Shown here in pieces: positions 55,504 to 64,000 of a stretch of DNA of 64,000 nucleotides. Below the pieces are notes generated by a model, which was given only the letters and a program-made list of their open reading frames with translations, was not told where the DNA came from and made no database searches. Source of the stretch: DATBJG01 sp963790545 (GTDB lineage Bacteria; Acidobacteriota; Vicinamibacteria; Vicinamibacterales; JAMQPK01); NCBI GenBank assembly GCA_963790545.1, contig CAWBPA010000026.1, positions 124,001 through 188,000 of the forward strand, read 5' to 3'. Both the position numbers and the translations under genes were made by a program. How positions within the stretch are numbered: the stretch's first letter is position 1; every line of letters begins with the position of its first letter.

Positions 55504-57840
55504 ATGCGCGGCTCGCTCCTCGTCCGGATTGTCGTCATGGTTCTCAGTTTCGCGATGCCGCGACTTGCCGCGGCGCAGGCGCCCTCCCAACCCAGCCTCG
55601 TCAGTGGCACGGTCGTCGATGCCTCTGGCGCCAGCGTTTACGGCGCGTCCGTCACTCTGCGTATGGGTGCTACCGAACGCCATACCGTCACCGACGTCGC
55701 AGGCCGTTTTGCGTTTGACGGGGTACCGCCAGGACGCCTGACGGTCACCGTCATGGTGGAGAAATTCGCCCCAGTCACGGTTGATGTCAGTCCGGCCCGC
55801 GCAGTCGTCCAGATCGTCTTGCAGCCTGACAGCGTGTCGGAGACAGTGACCGTGCTCGGCTCCCGCCTGATCGTCCCGAGTGTGACCAGTGCGACCAAGA
55901 CCGATACCCAGGTCCGAGACGTCCCGCAGTCGGTCAGCATCGTCACCAAAGAGCTCATCGCCGAACAGCGAATGCAGGGCATGGCCGACGTTGTCCGCTA
56001 CATGCCCGGCGTTGGAATGGCACAGGGCGAAGGCAATCGAGACACGCCAATCCTGCGCGGAAATGCTTCGACATCTGACTTCTTCGTGGATGGGGTTCGG
56101 GATGACGTGCAGTACTTTCGTGATCTCTATAACGTCGAGCATGTCGAGGCGCTCAAGGGTCCGAACGCCATGATGTTCGGCCGTGGCGGCGTTGGCGGCG
56201 TGATCAATCGCGTGAGTCGTCAGGCCGAATGGCGTCAGGCGCGCGAAATCAACCTGCAGTTCGGCTCCTGGAACAATCGCCGCCTGACGGCCGATCTCGG
56301 GAGAGGCCTGAACCACAGGACGGCCGCGCGCTTCACCAGCGTCTATGAAAACTCAGATTCATACCGCGATGGAACCAGTCTGGAGCGCTATGGGATCAAC
56401 CCGACCATCGCGTTTGCGCTCGGACCCAACACGACGTTGCGCGCGGGATATGAATACTTTGTCGACACGCGGACAGCCGACCGTGGGATCTCGTCGTTCA
56501 ACGGCCGGCCCGTTGTGAGCGATGCGTCGACCTTCTTCGGGAATCCCGATGACAGCCAGTCGGATGTGACGGTCAACGTTCTCAGCTCGGTCCTGGAGCA
56601 CAAGTTTGCAAACGGGATCACACTTCGTAATCGCATCAGCTACGGCAACTACGACAAGTTCTACAGGAACGTCTTTCCGGGAGCCGTCAACGCCGAAGGC
56701 ACGACCGTGAGCCTGTCGGCCTACAACAATGCGACGGACCGTCAGAATCTGTTCAATCAGACCGACCTGATCCTCTCGCGACGCACGGGACGCCTGAATC
56801 ACACCTTGATGGCGGGCGCAGAATTGGGCAGACAGGTCACGGACAACTTTCGCAACACAGGGTTCTTCACGACGCTGGGACCGGCGGTGACGACGATCTC
56901 GGTGCCGCTTTCGAACCCGATTACGTCGCTGCCGCTCGAGTACCGTCAAAACGCCACCGATGCCGACAATCACGGAGTGGCTACAGTGGCGGCCATTTAC
57001 GCGCAAGATCAGATTGCAGTCGGGGAGCACGTGCAGGCCGTCGTGGGCTTGCGTTTCGATAGCTTCAACGTGGATTTCCGTAACAACCGCGCGCCAGCCA
57101 ATTTCTCGAGCAGCGATGGACTTCTGGCTCCGCGACTCGGCCTGATTTACAAACCCGTTACGCCTGTCTCAATTTACGGGAGTTACAGCCTCTCGTATCT
57201 TCCGCGGGCAGGCGAACAGCTTTCGTCACTGTCATTGTCGAACCAGGCGCTGGAACCGGAAGCGTTTCGTAACTACGAGGTGGGAGCCAAATGGGATCTC
57301 GCGCCATCGCTGGCGTTCACAGCGGCCGTCTATCGGCTGGACCGGAGCAATGTGATCGTGCCAGACCCTGTTGATCCAGCCCTTTCCCTTCTTGTCGACG
57401 CGCAACAGACGAAGGGGCTCGAGCTCGGACTTGGCGGGAGAGTGACGCGCTCCTGGAGCCTGATTGGCGGGTACGCGTATCAGGACGGAGAGATCACTCG
57501 ATCCATTTCCGCCACAGCGCGCGCCGGTGCCACGCTGGCTCAACTGCCGAAGCACTCCTTCTCTCTGTGGAACAAGTACGACTTTTCGGCCCGGTGGGGC
57601 ATCGGTCTCGGTTTGATCCATCGAAGCGACATCTTCACCTCGACGGACAACACCGTCGTCCTTCCAAGCTTCTTCCGCGTGGATAGCGGGATTTTCTACA
57701 ACCTCAATTCGAAATTCCAGGCGCAGTTGAATGTCGAGAACCTGTTCGACGAGGACTACTACGCCTCAGCGCACAGCAATACCAACATCACCCCAGGATC
57801 GCCGCGAGCCGTGCGGGTCGCGTTGACGACCCGCTTCTAG
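55504..57840 (+). CDS. TonB-dependent siderophore receptor with carboxypeptidase-like domain
   Basis: 778 aa with signal peptide (VVMVLSFAMPRLAAAQA). Residues 30-105 are a carboxypeptidase-regulatory-like domain (SGTVVDASGASVYGASVTLR), then the plug (QVRDVPQSVSIVTKELIAEQ, FFVDGVRDDVQYFRDLYNVE, VEALKGPNAMMFGRGGVGGV) and a 22-strand barrel ending in ALTTRF (C-terminal Phe). Uptake of ferric siderophores across the outer membrane; the ligand is unknown. Confidence 0.88.
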   Translation: MRGSLLVRIVVMVLSFAMPRLAAAQAPSQPSLVSGTVVDASGASVYGASVTLRMGATERHTVTDVAGRFAFDGVPPGRLTVTVMVEKFAPVTVDVSPARAVVQIVLQPDSVSETVTVLGSRLIVPSVTSATKTDTQVRDVPQSVSIVTKELIAEQRMQGMADVVRYMPGVGMAQGEGNRDTPILRGNASTSDFFVDGVRDDVQYFRDLYNVEHVEALKGPNAMMFGRGGVGGVINRVSRQAEWRQAREINLQFGSWNNRRLTADLGRGLNHRTAARFTSVYENSDSYRDGTSLERYGINPTIAFALGPNTTLRAGYEYFVDTRTADRGISSFNGRPVVSDASTFFGNPDDSQSDVTVNVLSSVLEHKFANGITLRNRISYGNYDKFYRNVFPGAVNAEGTTVSLSAYNNATDRQNLFNQTDLILSRRTGRLNHTLMAGAELGRQVTDNFRNTGFFTTLGPAVTTISVPLSNPITSLPLEYRQNATDADNHGVATVAAIYAQDQIAVGEHVQAVVGLRFDSFNVDFRNNRAPANFSSSDGLLAPRLGLIYKPVTPVSIYGSYSLSYLPRAGEQLSSLSLSNQALEPEAFRNYEVGAKWDLAPSLAFTAAVYRLDRSNVIVPDPVDPALSLLVDAQQTKGLELGLGGRVTRSWSLIGGYAYQDGEITRSISATARAGATLAQLPKHSFSLWNKYDFSARWGIGLGLIHRSDIFTSTDNTVVLPSFFRVDSGIFYNLNSKFQAQLNVENLFDEDYYASAHSNTNITPGSPRAVRVALTTRF

Positions 57841-57885
57841 AACCAAGAAGACACTGTCGGACGGTGTCGGCAGACACCCACCACG

Positions 57886-58023
57886 CGTCTCGGCGGCGGG
57901 TCTAACCACCTTCGCCAAGGCTACGGTGGTCCGCCGAAGCTTTATGCGAAGGCGGAAGACCCGCCGCTACAATGGAGGCTTGTCAGACAGCGCTCCGGTG
58001 CAGGCGGGTCATTTAGACCCGCC
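57886..58023. repeat. Intergenic hairpin repeats
   Basis: GGCGGGTC (58003-58010) pairs with GACCCGCC (58016-58023), and an outer GGCGGGTC near 57896 pairs with GACCCGCC near 57957. The segment between holds CCACCTTCGCCAAGGCTACGG, another dispersed unit. Nothing else is seen between the receptor and the next gene. Confidence 0.55.
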
Positions 58024-58054
58024 GTGCCAACGCACTAAGAAGGCGGGATGTCAC

Positions 58055-58645
58055 ATGACCGTTCCGGACGAGTGCCAGGGAAGGTTGTTTCTGAATGCGA
58101 GAACCCATCGAAAGTGGCTGGATCGACCAGTCGGAGACGATCTGCTGCGGGAGCTGTACGAACTGGCTCGTTGGCCTCCAACATCCGCCAATACACAGCC
58201 CATGCGGATCGTGTTCGTGAGAAGCGTAGAAGCCAAGGAGCGGCTTCGAGCCGCGCTCGACGCCGGCAATGTCGATCAAACCATGAGCGCACCAGTCACG
58301 GCCATCGTGGCATACGACACACGGTTTTTTGAGTACATGGACAAGCTGGCTCCCTCACGGCCGGGGCTGGGTGCGCGGCTGGCAGGAGCCCCGGAACCGG
58401 TGCGGGAACGCTTGGCGTTTCAAGGGGGAACCTTGCAGGGGGGATATCTGATGCTGGCGGCACGAAGCCTCGGACTCGACTGCGGCCCCATGGGCGGTTT
58501 CGATCGCGCGCGGGTCGATGCGACGTTCTTCCCCGACGAACGGTGGAAGTCGAACTTTCTCCTTAACTTAGGTTACGGCGACGCAAGCGCTCTGCGCCTG
58601 CGTGCGCCACGGCTCGAATTCGGCGAGGCGTGCCGAATTGAATAA
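58055..58645 (+). CDS. RutE/HadB-like nitroreductase-fold protein
   Basis: 196 aa, the same length as RutE (3-hydroxypropionate semialdehyde/malonic semialdehyde reductase). NARTHRKWLDRPV, RWPPTSANTQPMRIVF and LDCGPMGGFDRARVD are conserved FMN/NADPH elements. The rut operon is not nearby, so the real substrate is uncertain. ATG 58055. Confidence 0.8.
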   Translation: MTVPDECQGRLFLNARTHRKWLDRPVGDDLLRELYELARWPPTSANTQPMRIVFVRSVEAKERLRAALDAGNVDQTMSAPVTAIVAYDTRFFEYMDKLAPSRPGLGARLAGAPEPVRERLAFQGGTLQGGYLMLAARSLGLDCGPMGGFDRARVDATFFPDERWKSNFLLNLGYGDASALRLRAPRLEFGEACRIE

Positions 58646-58654
58646 ATCTGAAAT

Positions 58655-58721
58655 CTTAATTCTTTAGTTGACGTAATCTTTCTGACAAGATATAGTCCCC
58701 TGAACTTTTAATTGATTAGTT
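58655..58721 (+). promoter_or_regulatory. BlaI promoter flanked by direct repeats
   Basis: TTGACG (58668-58673), 17-base spacer, TATAGT (58691-58696). CTTAATTCTTTAGTT (58655-58669) and TTTAATTGATTAGTT (58707-58721) match at 12 of 15 positions, 52 bases apart, one overlapping the -35 and the other touching the start codon. They are probable BlaI binding sites. Confidence 0.6.
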
Positions 58722-59108
58722 ATGGCCAGACGACGGTCACCCACCCTCACTGACGTGGAAGCGCGAATCATGACTGTGCTGTGGGACAGAGAGCGCGCGA
58801 CGGTCGGTGAGGTGGTGACGGCCCTGAAATCCAAGTACGCGGCGGCGTACAGCACGGTCCAAACCATCTTGCGGATACTCGAAGCGAAGGGCTACGCGAA
58901 ACACGAGAAATCGGGCCGGGCATTCATCTACCGTGCCGTCATCGATCAGCGCCAGGCTCGGCGCCACGCCCTCAGCCATCTCGTGTCCCGCCTCTTTGAC
59001 AACTCGCCCAGCCTGCTCGTTCTCAACGTACTCGAGAACGATCAAATCGAGCCGGCCGAGCTCGCACGACTGAAGAAGCTCATTCACGACAGAGGGCAGG
59101 AGGAATAG
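58722..59108 (+). CDS. BlaI/MecI/CopY family transcriptional repressor
   Basis: 128 aa winged helix. LTDVEARIMTVLWDRERATV, AAYSTVQTILRILEAKGYAK and HEKSGRAFIYRAVI match the family. No Shine-Dalgarno, with the predicted message start about 19 bases upstream. Coupled to blaR1 (stop overlaps GTG 59108). Normally relieved by BlaR1 cleavage. Confidence 0.88.
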   Translation: MARRRSPTLTDVEARIMTVLWDRERATVGEVVTALKSKYAAAYSTVQTILRILEAKGYAKHEKSGRAFIYRAVIDQRQARRHALSHLVSRLFDNSPSLLVLNVLENDQIEPAELARLKKLIHDRGQEE

Positions 59109-60580
59109 TGGACATTCTGCTCAACTGGCTGTGGCAGGGATGTGTGTTGACGGCATCAGCGTCGATAACGCTGACGTTCTGTCATCGACTCAGCGCAACC
59201 ACTCGCTATCTGTTGTGGTGGGCCACGCTGGTCGTGGTTCTCACCCTTCCGGCCTTGCCATTGCTGGTGGCAGCAGTGCTGCCGGCCCCGGACCAATCGA
59301 GCTCAGGGCTCGGTTCTCTGTATGCCGTGACGCTTCCGCCTCTGCCCCGCTGGCCGTTGACCGTCTTCACCGTCTGGTCAATCTGGATCGGCGTGATGCT
59401 GTGGAGGGGTGTCAGGGCCGTCACGCGAGTACGAAGGCTCAAACAGGCTTGCCTCTCGTTCCCGCCGCAGCGCGAGGCTCGACTCGATCACTGGATGTCG
59501 ATTCGCGCGACCGGACGCCGCGTCCAGCTGATGGTGTCGGATGAAGTACGCTGCGCGGCCGCCATTGGCCCCTGCGCACCTGTCATTGCCGTGGCGCCGG
59601 TTGTTCTTCGCGAATTAGACGACGAGGAGCTCGATCGAATCCTGGTGCACGAATGGGCGCACATTCAGAGACGAGATGACATCGCGAGAGTCTTCCAGCT
59701 GTTGGTGAATATGCTGGTGGGATTCGTTCCGGCCGTCTGGTGGATCGGCCGCCGCCTCGAGCTCGAGCGTGAAGTAGCCTGTGACGATCTGGTCATCGAG
59801 ATCACGGGCAGCCGAACGCTGTACGCCAAAAGCTTGATGAAGCTGATTGAGGTGCCAGGACGCCCGCGGGATCTGTCGCTCGTGTCGGCTGCGCTCTCGG
59901 CACCAACACTCACGACCCGCATTCTCCGACTCCTCGACCGCCGGCGGAATGCTTCGACACGACGTTCCTCCATGACGCTCGCTCTGGCGTCCTCCGGGCT
60001 TCTCGTGCTTGCTCTCACGCTCGCCAGCATGAAGCCGGTGACCCTTGATGCAACCGGCTCCCGACCTGGCCCAGGGTCGGACGAGGGTTTCGTATCGCTC
60101 TCGTCTACGAACATGAAGGGCCTCATCCAACCGGTCGATAGTACTCGTGACGCTTTGCCCGGATTATCAGACCCCAACCCGTTGCAACAAGCCGAACGGC
60201 AGCGCTCAGAGAAACGGGAGGGCGTTCGGTCAAATTCGAGCGAGCCAGTCTCCAAAGCAACGGCAAGTGTTTCAGGTCAACCCATGTCAACGATGCCGCG
60301 GCCCGTGGAAGAGCCGAATCTGAACGTGGATCAGGCGGCGCCCCTTGCAGGGCGACCCGTGGCGATTGACATGACGCCGTCCCCACCCGAGTTGCTCGCA
60401 CCACACTTTGTGTCACCGCCGTCGAAGAACCGTGCTCCGGGCACAACCGAAGCAACCGTGTCGCCCTGGAGTGCAGCCGCCAACGCGGGTACGGCTCTTG
60501 GCCGCACCTCGGAACAGGCGGCCACTCGAACGGCTGGTTTCTTCACCAGGCTCGGCAAGAACATCGGCAGCTCCTTCTGA
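59108..60580 (+). CDS. BlaR1-like M56 metallopeptidase
   Basis: 490 aa. Four N-terminal membrane helices and a zinc peptidase: RILVHEWAHIQRRDDIARVF (HEWAH) with ELEREVACDDLVIEITG. It lacks a penicillin-binding sensor domain; the C-terminal 150 residues are low-complexity and Pro/Ser rich. It would sense an unknown signal and inactivate BlaI. Confidence 0.85.
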   Translation: MDILLNWLWQGCVLTASASITLTFCHRLSATTRYLLWWATLVVVLTLPALPLLVAAVLPAPDQSSSGLGSLYAVTLPPLPRWPLTVFTVWSIWIGVMLWRGVRAVTRVRRLKQACLSFPPQREARLDHWMSIRATGRRVQLMVSDEVRCAAAIGPCAPVIAVAPVVLRELDDEELDRILVHEWAHIQRRDDIARVFQLLVNMLVGFVPAVWWIGRRLELEREVACDDLVIEITGSRTLYAKSLMKLIEVPGRPRDLSLVSAALSAPTLTTRILRLLDRRRNASTRRSSMTLALASSGLLVLALTLASMKPVTLDATGSRPGPGSDEGFVSLSSTNMKGLIQPVDSTRDALPGLSDPNPLQQAERQRSEKREGVRSNSSEPVSKATASVSGQPMSTMPRPVEEPNLNVDQAAPLAGRPVAIDMTPSPPELLAPHFVSPPSKNRAPGTTEATVSPWSAAANAGTALGRTSEQAATRTAGFFTRLGKNIGSSF

Positions 60581-60593
60581 CTACAGACCTTTT

Positions 60594-62126
60594 ATGCACG
60601 TCCACCTCGTCAATCCAAGTGAGCTCGCCTTCGGGACAGCCGTCATTACGCCTCGATGGCTGTTCGTATTGGCTGCGGCCACACCCAGCAAATTTGGCAC
60701 CCCATTAATTGTCGACGAAACGCTGGAGAGTTTCGATGCCTCGACCGTCGCACCCGGCGACGTTGTCGGCATCGGTATTCACACTGGCAACGCCCTGCGT
60801 GGGTACGTCGTTGGACGGCTCGCTCGGGAGCGTGGCGCGTTCGTCGTCTATGGCGGCATCCACTCCAGTCTTTATCCTGATGAAACCCGTGAGCACGGTT
60901 CAGCTCACTCTGTTGTGAAGGGTGACGGCGATCTCATCTGGCCCTCTGTTCTCGACGACTGTGCGGCTGGGACTCCGCAGCCGCTGTACGAAGGTGGGCG
61001 TGTGGAAGGGGGGGCATTTCTTCCGGCGCGGTGGGACCTTTTGCCTCGGAACCGTTACATGTGGGGATCGGTTCAAACGGTGCGTGGGTGTCCGAAGCAT
61101 TGCTCGTTCTGTTCGGTCTGGCGCACGGACGGCCAGGAGCCTCGCCAGCGACGGGTCGAACAGGTGATTGAGGAAGTCGTCGCCCTTCGACGCCAGGGGA
61201 TCCGCTTCATTGTGCTTGCGGACGATAACTTCTATCCCGTCACACTGGCGGACCTTGCGGCAGCGGCCCGACGAAGCGATCCCAGCCCGCTGGCAACCCT
61301 GACGGCATTACGCCAGGAACGGTTCGACTTGATGAATCGACTGGCGGAGTTGCCCGACGACCTCGTGTTTTACACGCAGATCACCATGGAAGCTGGTGAG
61401 GATCCGGAATTTCTCCAAGCCATGCGCCGCGCTCGTATCCGAGGCGCGCTGGTCGGCGTCGAATCGGTCACACCCGAAGGGTTGAAGGCAGTCTTCAAGA
61501 ATTTCAACGATGCCGGGGAAGCCCTGGTGACGAAGCTGCAAGCGTTTCGGCAGCATGGGGTGCATGTGCTTGGTTCCTTCATTTTCGGATTGCCCACCGA
61601 TACTCCGGATACGTTCCGGGCAACAGCCGAAATTGCACAACGTGCCGGGGTGTCGGTTGCGCAGTTTGTGATGCTCACACCGCTACCCGGAACGATCGAT
61701 TTTGCCAAGTGGGAGCGCGAGGAGTCGAGCAGCAGGGAGGTGGAGGGGATTCCGGTGAACCGTTACTGGCTGATCCCGCCTTCAAAGCGACCAAAGATCT
61801 ACATGCCACACCCACTCATGGCACCAGACGAGATCCGCCACCGAACACAAGGGACCTGGGACGAGTACTATCGGCTGCCGCTCATCTGGCATCGGTCGAC
61901 CTGCGTGCGATCGTTGCGCGGACGTCTCGCCTTTGTGCTTATTTCGAAGCTGTATCGTCAGATGTACGCAGATACCGGTATTGCGACCGATAGTGCTCGC
62001 GTGGCGAGATCGGCACGACACGCGCGCTGGGTCGCACGATTTGCTCGGCGTCTTTTTATTGGAAAGCCCATGCCGGACCTTCAAGTGCCGCCAGCACCCC
62101 AGGCCACAATGCCCTTGGCGGGATGA
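60594..62126 (+). CDS. B12-binding radical SAM protein
   Basis: About 510 aa. The N-terminal 150 residues are a cobalamin-binding-like Rossmann domain (VVGIGIHTGNALRGYVVG, FVVYGGIHSSLYP). The radical SAM cluster is RGCPKHCSFCSVWR (C-x3-C-x2-C). ATG 60594, just after blaR1. Similar to BchE/hopanoid-type enzymes; substrate unknown. Confidence 0.85.
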   Translation: MHVHLVNPSELAFGTAVITPRWLFVLAAATPSKFGTPLIVDETLESFDASTVAPGDVVGIGIHTGNALRGYVVGRLARERGAFVVYGGIHSSLYPDETREHGSAHSVVKGDGDLIWPSVLDDCAAGTPQPLYEGGRVEGGAFLPARWDLLPRNRYMWGSVQTVRGCPKHCSFCSVWRTDGQEPRQRRVEQVIEEVVALRRQGIRFIVLADDNFYPVTLADLAAAARRSDPSPLATLTALRQERFDLMNRLAELPDDLVFYTQITMEAGEDPEFLQAMRRARIRGALVGVESVTPEGLKAVFKNFNDAGEALVTKLQAFRQHGVHVLGSFIFGLPTDTPDTFRATAEIAQRAGVSVAQFVMLTPLPGTIDFAKWEREESSSREVEGIPVNRYWLIPPSKRPKIYMPHPLMAPDEIRHRTQGTWDEYYRLPLIWHRSTCVRSLRGRLAFVLISKLYRQMYADTGIATDSARVARSARHARWVARFARRLFIGKPMPDLQVPPAPQATMPLAG

Positions 62127-62184
62127 CGGAAAACGTCTAAGCCGGTCGGCGTGGGGCGAACGTGACCGACCGGCTCGAGTCTCG

Positions 62185-63852
62185 CTACGGAAGTCGTTCC
62201 ACCCCAACCAACCTCCAGCCGTCGGCCGCACGGCGGAAATAGACGTCGACTGGCGCAACGGCGGTGCCCTTGGCCGGTGGCTGAGCGGCACTCAGTTGGA
62301 TCTTGACGAAGGACCCTGCGGCGGTTGGCAGCGCAGCGGGCGCCTGAACCTGATTTCCGGCAGTCGCGGTCGGGGATCCAATTGCCGTCGTCTGGCCCGT
62401 GTCATTGTTGAATTGAGCCCACGTCGCGGAATAGCCGGTTGTCGATGCGTTTGCAACCCGGGCGGCGGCGTTCTCGAACGTCAACCGGCCGTTGTTATCG
62501 AGCGCAAAGTTCACGAGCGGGTTGACCGCGGTCAGGTAGGCCTCCCCGATCTTGTCGCGACGCTGAATCAGGATATCGCCCAGCAGCTGCTCCGCATCAG
62601 GGACTGTAAACTGCCCGGTCTTCACCATGGCGCGAATCATCTCGTCGGAGAACGCCATCACTCGTCTCGCGGCCCAGAAGTTGTCGTCGGCGCGCGCTCT
62701 CAGGAACGCTCCGCTCGGGACGCGCGGCTTCCAGGTCGTCGGGTCAAACGCCATCCCTTCAAACCGACCGACAGCCTTGTTGTCCACGTACGACACCGTT
62801 CGCCACCGCTCTACCGGAAAGCCCAGCAGAACCAGTTTCTTCATCACACGGCCGCCTTCGTACAAATATTCCCAGCCTTCGTCGTACAGGTGAGGTCCAT
62901 TGGCGCCGCTGCCGAAAGTGGACCCGACGTCCTGCAGGTAATGCCGCACGACGCCGCGCCCATTTTCGGTGACGAGGGTATCGAGCGTGTTGCCGGCCTT
63001 CATATCGACCAGGTTGGTCCACGCACCAAACACCTTCAGGGCTCGCAGCTCGCGGCGGTGTTCATGAGGCACGATGTCGTTGGGATCATCAGGACGGGTG
63101 CCGTGATACTTGAAGCCACCCAGAACCCGCCCCGTTAAACCCTTGCCTGCCACCGCACGATAGGTCCCATCGGCGCTCCGATGCGATCGACGAAACACAT
63201 CGTCCAGATCGCTCTGTCTCATTCGGCGTCGAACGCCGGACTGCGGCCTCACCATCGCAGTCTCCGAGATGACGAGCTGGTCGGGCCTTACGTGAATGAG
63301 GTGGTTCTCCACCTGCCAGTATCCCAGCGCCCAGAAAATCTTGTTGGCCACGAGGATGGCTCCCGTGGCGGCCTCAGGGTGTCCTTCGGCATCGAACGAG
63401 ACGAACCACGTCTCGCCTTTCGCGTCCTGCATCGTGAAACCAGGTGCAGCACCAGCTTCCTTGGGCCGGCTAATCGTCCACATACCCGGAGCCGGACCCG
63501 AACCGGTCAGCGGACCACGAGCGGCCTCCTCGACCGACAGCGGCCGCGCCAGGATTCGATTGGTAAACCAGTTCGAATCGGGCACTTCGTCAATCGTGTT
63601 GATGTTTCTGGCGCGCACATTCGGCATGGCATCGCCTGGCCGGGCGAACAGATTGAGCGCCAGATCGAATATCAGATCGATGTCCCATTCCTGGACGCCA
63701 GAGGCCTCCTGAGTCTCTGGTTCCCGGGCAAGGGGATCGTCGTTGTAAAACTTACGGCCCTGGCCGGACAATGACATCGTTCCGATGATCACAACCATCA
63801 GGGCGACGCCAAGTGCCGCGAGTCCGTGGGTCAAACGCGTGTATCGAACCAT
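62185..63852 (-). CDS. Exported protein of unknown function
   Basis: 555 aa with signal-like N-terminus (LAALGVALMVVIIGTMSLSG). Conserved phrases such as PDSNWFTNRILARPLS and VMAFSDEMIRAMVKTGQFTV and VPHEHRRELRALKVFGAWTN recur in acidobacterial proteins near outer-membrane barrels. No known catalytic motif. Same strand as the BamA-like gene that precedes it. Confidence 0.65.
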   Translation of the reverse strand: MVRYTRLTHGLAALGVALMVVIIGTMSLSGQGRKFYNDDPLAREPETQEASGVQEWDIDLIFDLALNLFARPGDAMPNVRARNINTIDEVPDSNWFTNRILARPLSVEEAARGPLTGSGPAPGMWTISRPKEAGAAPGFTMQDAKGETWFVSFDAEGHPEAATGAILVANKIFWALGYWQVENHLIHVRPDQLVISETAMVRPQSGVRRRMRQSDLDDVFRRSHRSADGTYRAVAGKGLTGRVLGGFKYHGTRPDDPNDIVPHEHRRELRALKVFGAWTNLVDMKAGNTLDTLVTENGRGVVRHYLQDVGSTFGSGANGPHLYDEGWEYLYEGGRVMKKLVLLGFPVERWRTVSYVDNKAVGRFEGMAFDPTTWKPRVPSGAFLRARADDNFWAARRVMAFSDEMIRAMVKTGQFTVPDAEQLLGDILIQRRDKIGEAYLTAVNPLVNFALDNNGRLTFENAAARVANASTTGYSATWAQFNNDTGQTTAIGSPTATAGNQVQAPAALPTAAGSFVKIQLSAAQPPAKGTAVAPVDVYFRRAADGWRLVGVERLP

Positions 63853-63873
63853 TCCTGTACTCCTCGCGTGCCG

Positions 63874-64000
63874 TTAAAAGGCGGCGCCTCCACTGAAGAC
63901 GATGTTTGGACCTTCATCGCCATGCGCAAATTCAATCCGAAGTGGCGTTGACAAAGGTCCATGGAAGCGGATTCCGATGCCGACATTGCTCTTGAGTCCA
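63874..64000 (-). CDS. C-terminus of a BamA/ShlB-like outer-membrane protein, partial
   Basis: The frame reads NVGIGIRFHGPLSTPLRIE and ends FSGGAAF with stop at 63874-63876. The final strand motif and C-terminal Phe mark an Omp85-type barrel. The rest lies outside the window. Stop is 22 bases upstream of the next gene start. Confidence 0.6.
   Translation of the reverse strand, partial: GLKSNVGIGIRFHGPLSTPLRIEFAHGDEGPNIVFSGGAAF

Noticed and set aside
55315..56316. Minus-strand frame of 333 codons
   Set aside because: Antisense to the TonB receptor, His/Asp-rich, no family resemblance.
61933..63138. Plus-strand frame of 401 codons
   Set aside because: Antisense to the exported protein at 62185-63852; its start overlaps the radical SAM gene.

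Overview
The window looks like a chromosomal segment of an Acidobacteriota bacterium, most likely of the Vicinamibacteria type. This is an inference from gene content: a large FtsX-type ADOP permease coupled to PadR, paired M16 proteases, a DUF6152 exported protein, a BlaI/BlaR1 (M56) pair, kinase-type TPR debris, carboxypeptidase-like domains on a TonB receptor, and GC-rich sequence with many small hairpin repeats. There is no CRISPR array, phage or complete insertion sequence. The only RNA gene found is tRNA-Ala(GGC) at 48629-48704.

Layout. 1-5 kb: tricarballylate/tricarboxylate genes, with TcuA followed by a TcuB protein that reads in frame into a TctC-type solute-binding protein, then a divergent SDR/TetR pair with twin operators. 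5-12 kb: an osmoprotectant-type ABC transporter (ATPase, permease, lipoprotein), an FMN reductase, the ergothioneine genes egtB and egtD, and an NCS2 purine-type permease. 12-17 kb: DinB-like, SRPBCC, AlkD-like, a small protein, an amidase and an alpha/beta hydrolase. 17-26 kb: M16 protease pair, DUF3347 protein, Mrp/ApbC, a small membrane protein, YidD, exported proteins and three small zinc-ribbon proteins. 26-34 kb: a tightly overlapping four-gene unit (exported helical protein, AddB, AddA, DUF488). 34-42 kb: exported asparaginase, GAF protein, ADOP permease with PadR, YdeI-like protein and a three-gene membrane/regulator operon with a clear promoter. 42-49 kb: an L-serine dehydratase with a Tat-like lipoprotein leader, gene remnants, an M61 peptidase, an outer-membrane protein and the tRNA. 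49-64 kb: methyltransferase, NupC transporter, membrane GT-C-like protein, AraC regulator, outer-membrane proteins, a TonB siderophore receptor with a Fur-like palindrome, RutE-like nitroreductase, BlaI/BlaR1, radical SAM/B12 protein, an unknown exported protein and the C-terminus of a BamA-like barrel.

Eight otherwise well-conserved genes are split by single-base frameshifts (eleven sites, seven of them between 5.1 and 11.5 kb), and nine of the eleven are one-base gains. I treat single-shift genes as CDS, because both halves read perfectly and base-calling error is the simplest explanation. EgtD, with three shifts, is marked as a pseudogene. Several dispersed hairpin repeat families lie between genes; one keeps its flank and loop while its stem sequence changes with pairing kept.

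The most unusual points are the TcuB-TctC fusion, the exported Fe-S serine dehydratase, the physical link between an OpuC/EgtU-like transporter and ergothioneine synthesis, and the coupling of an exported helical protein to AddAB.
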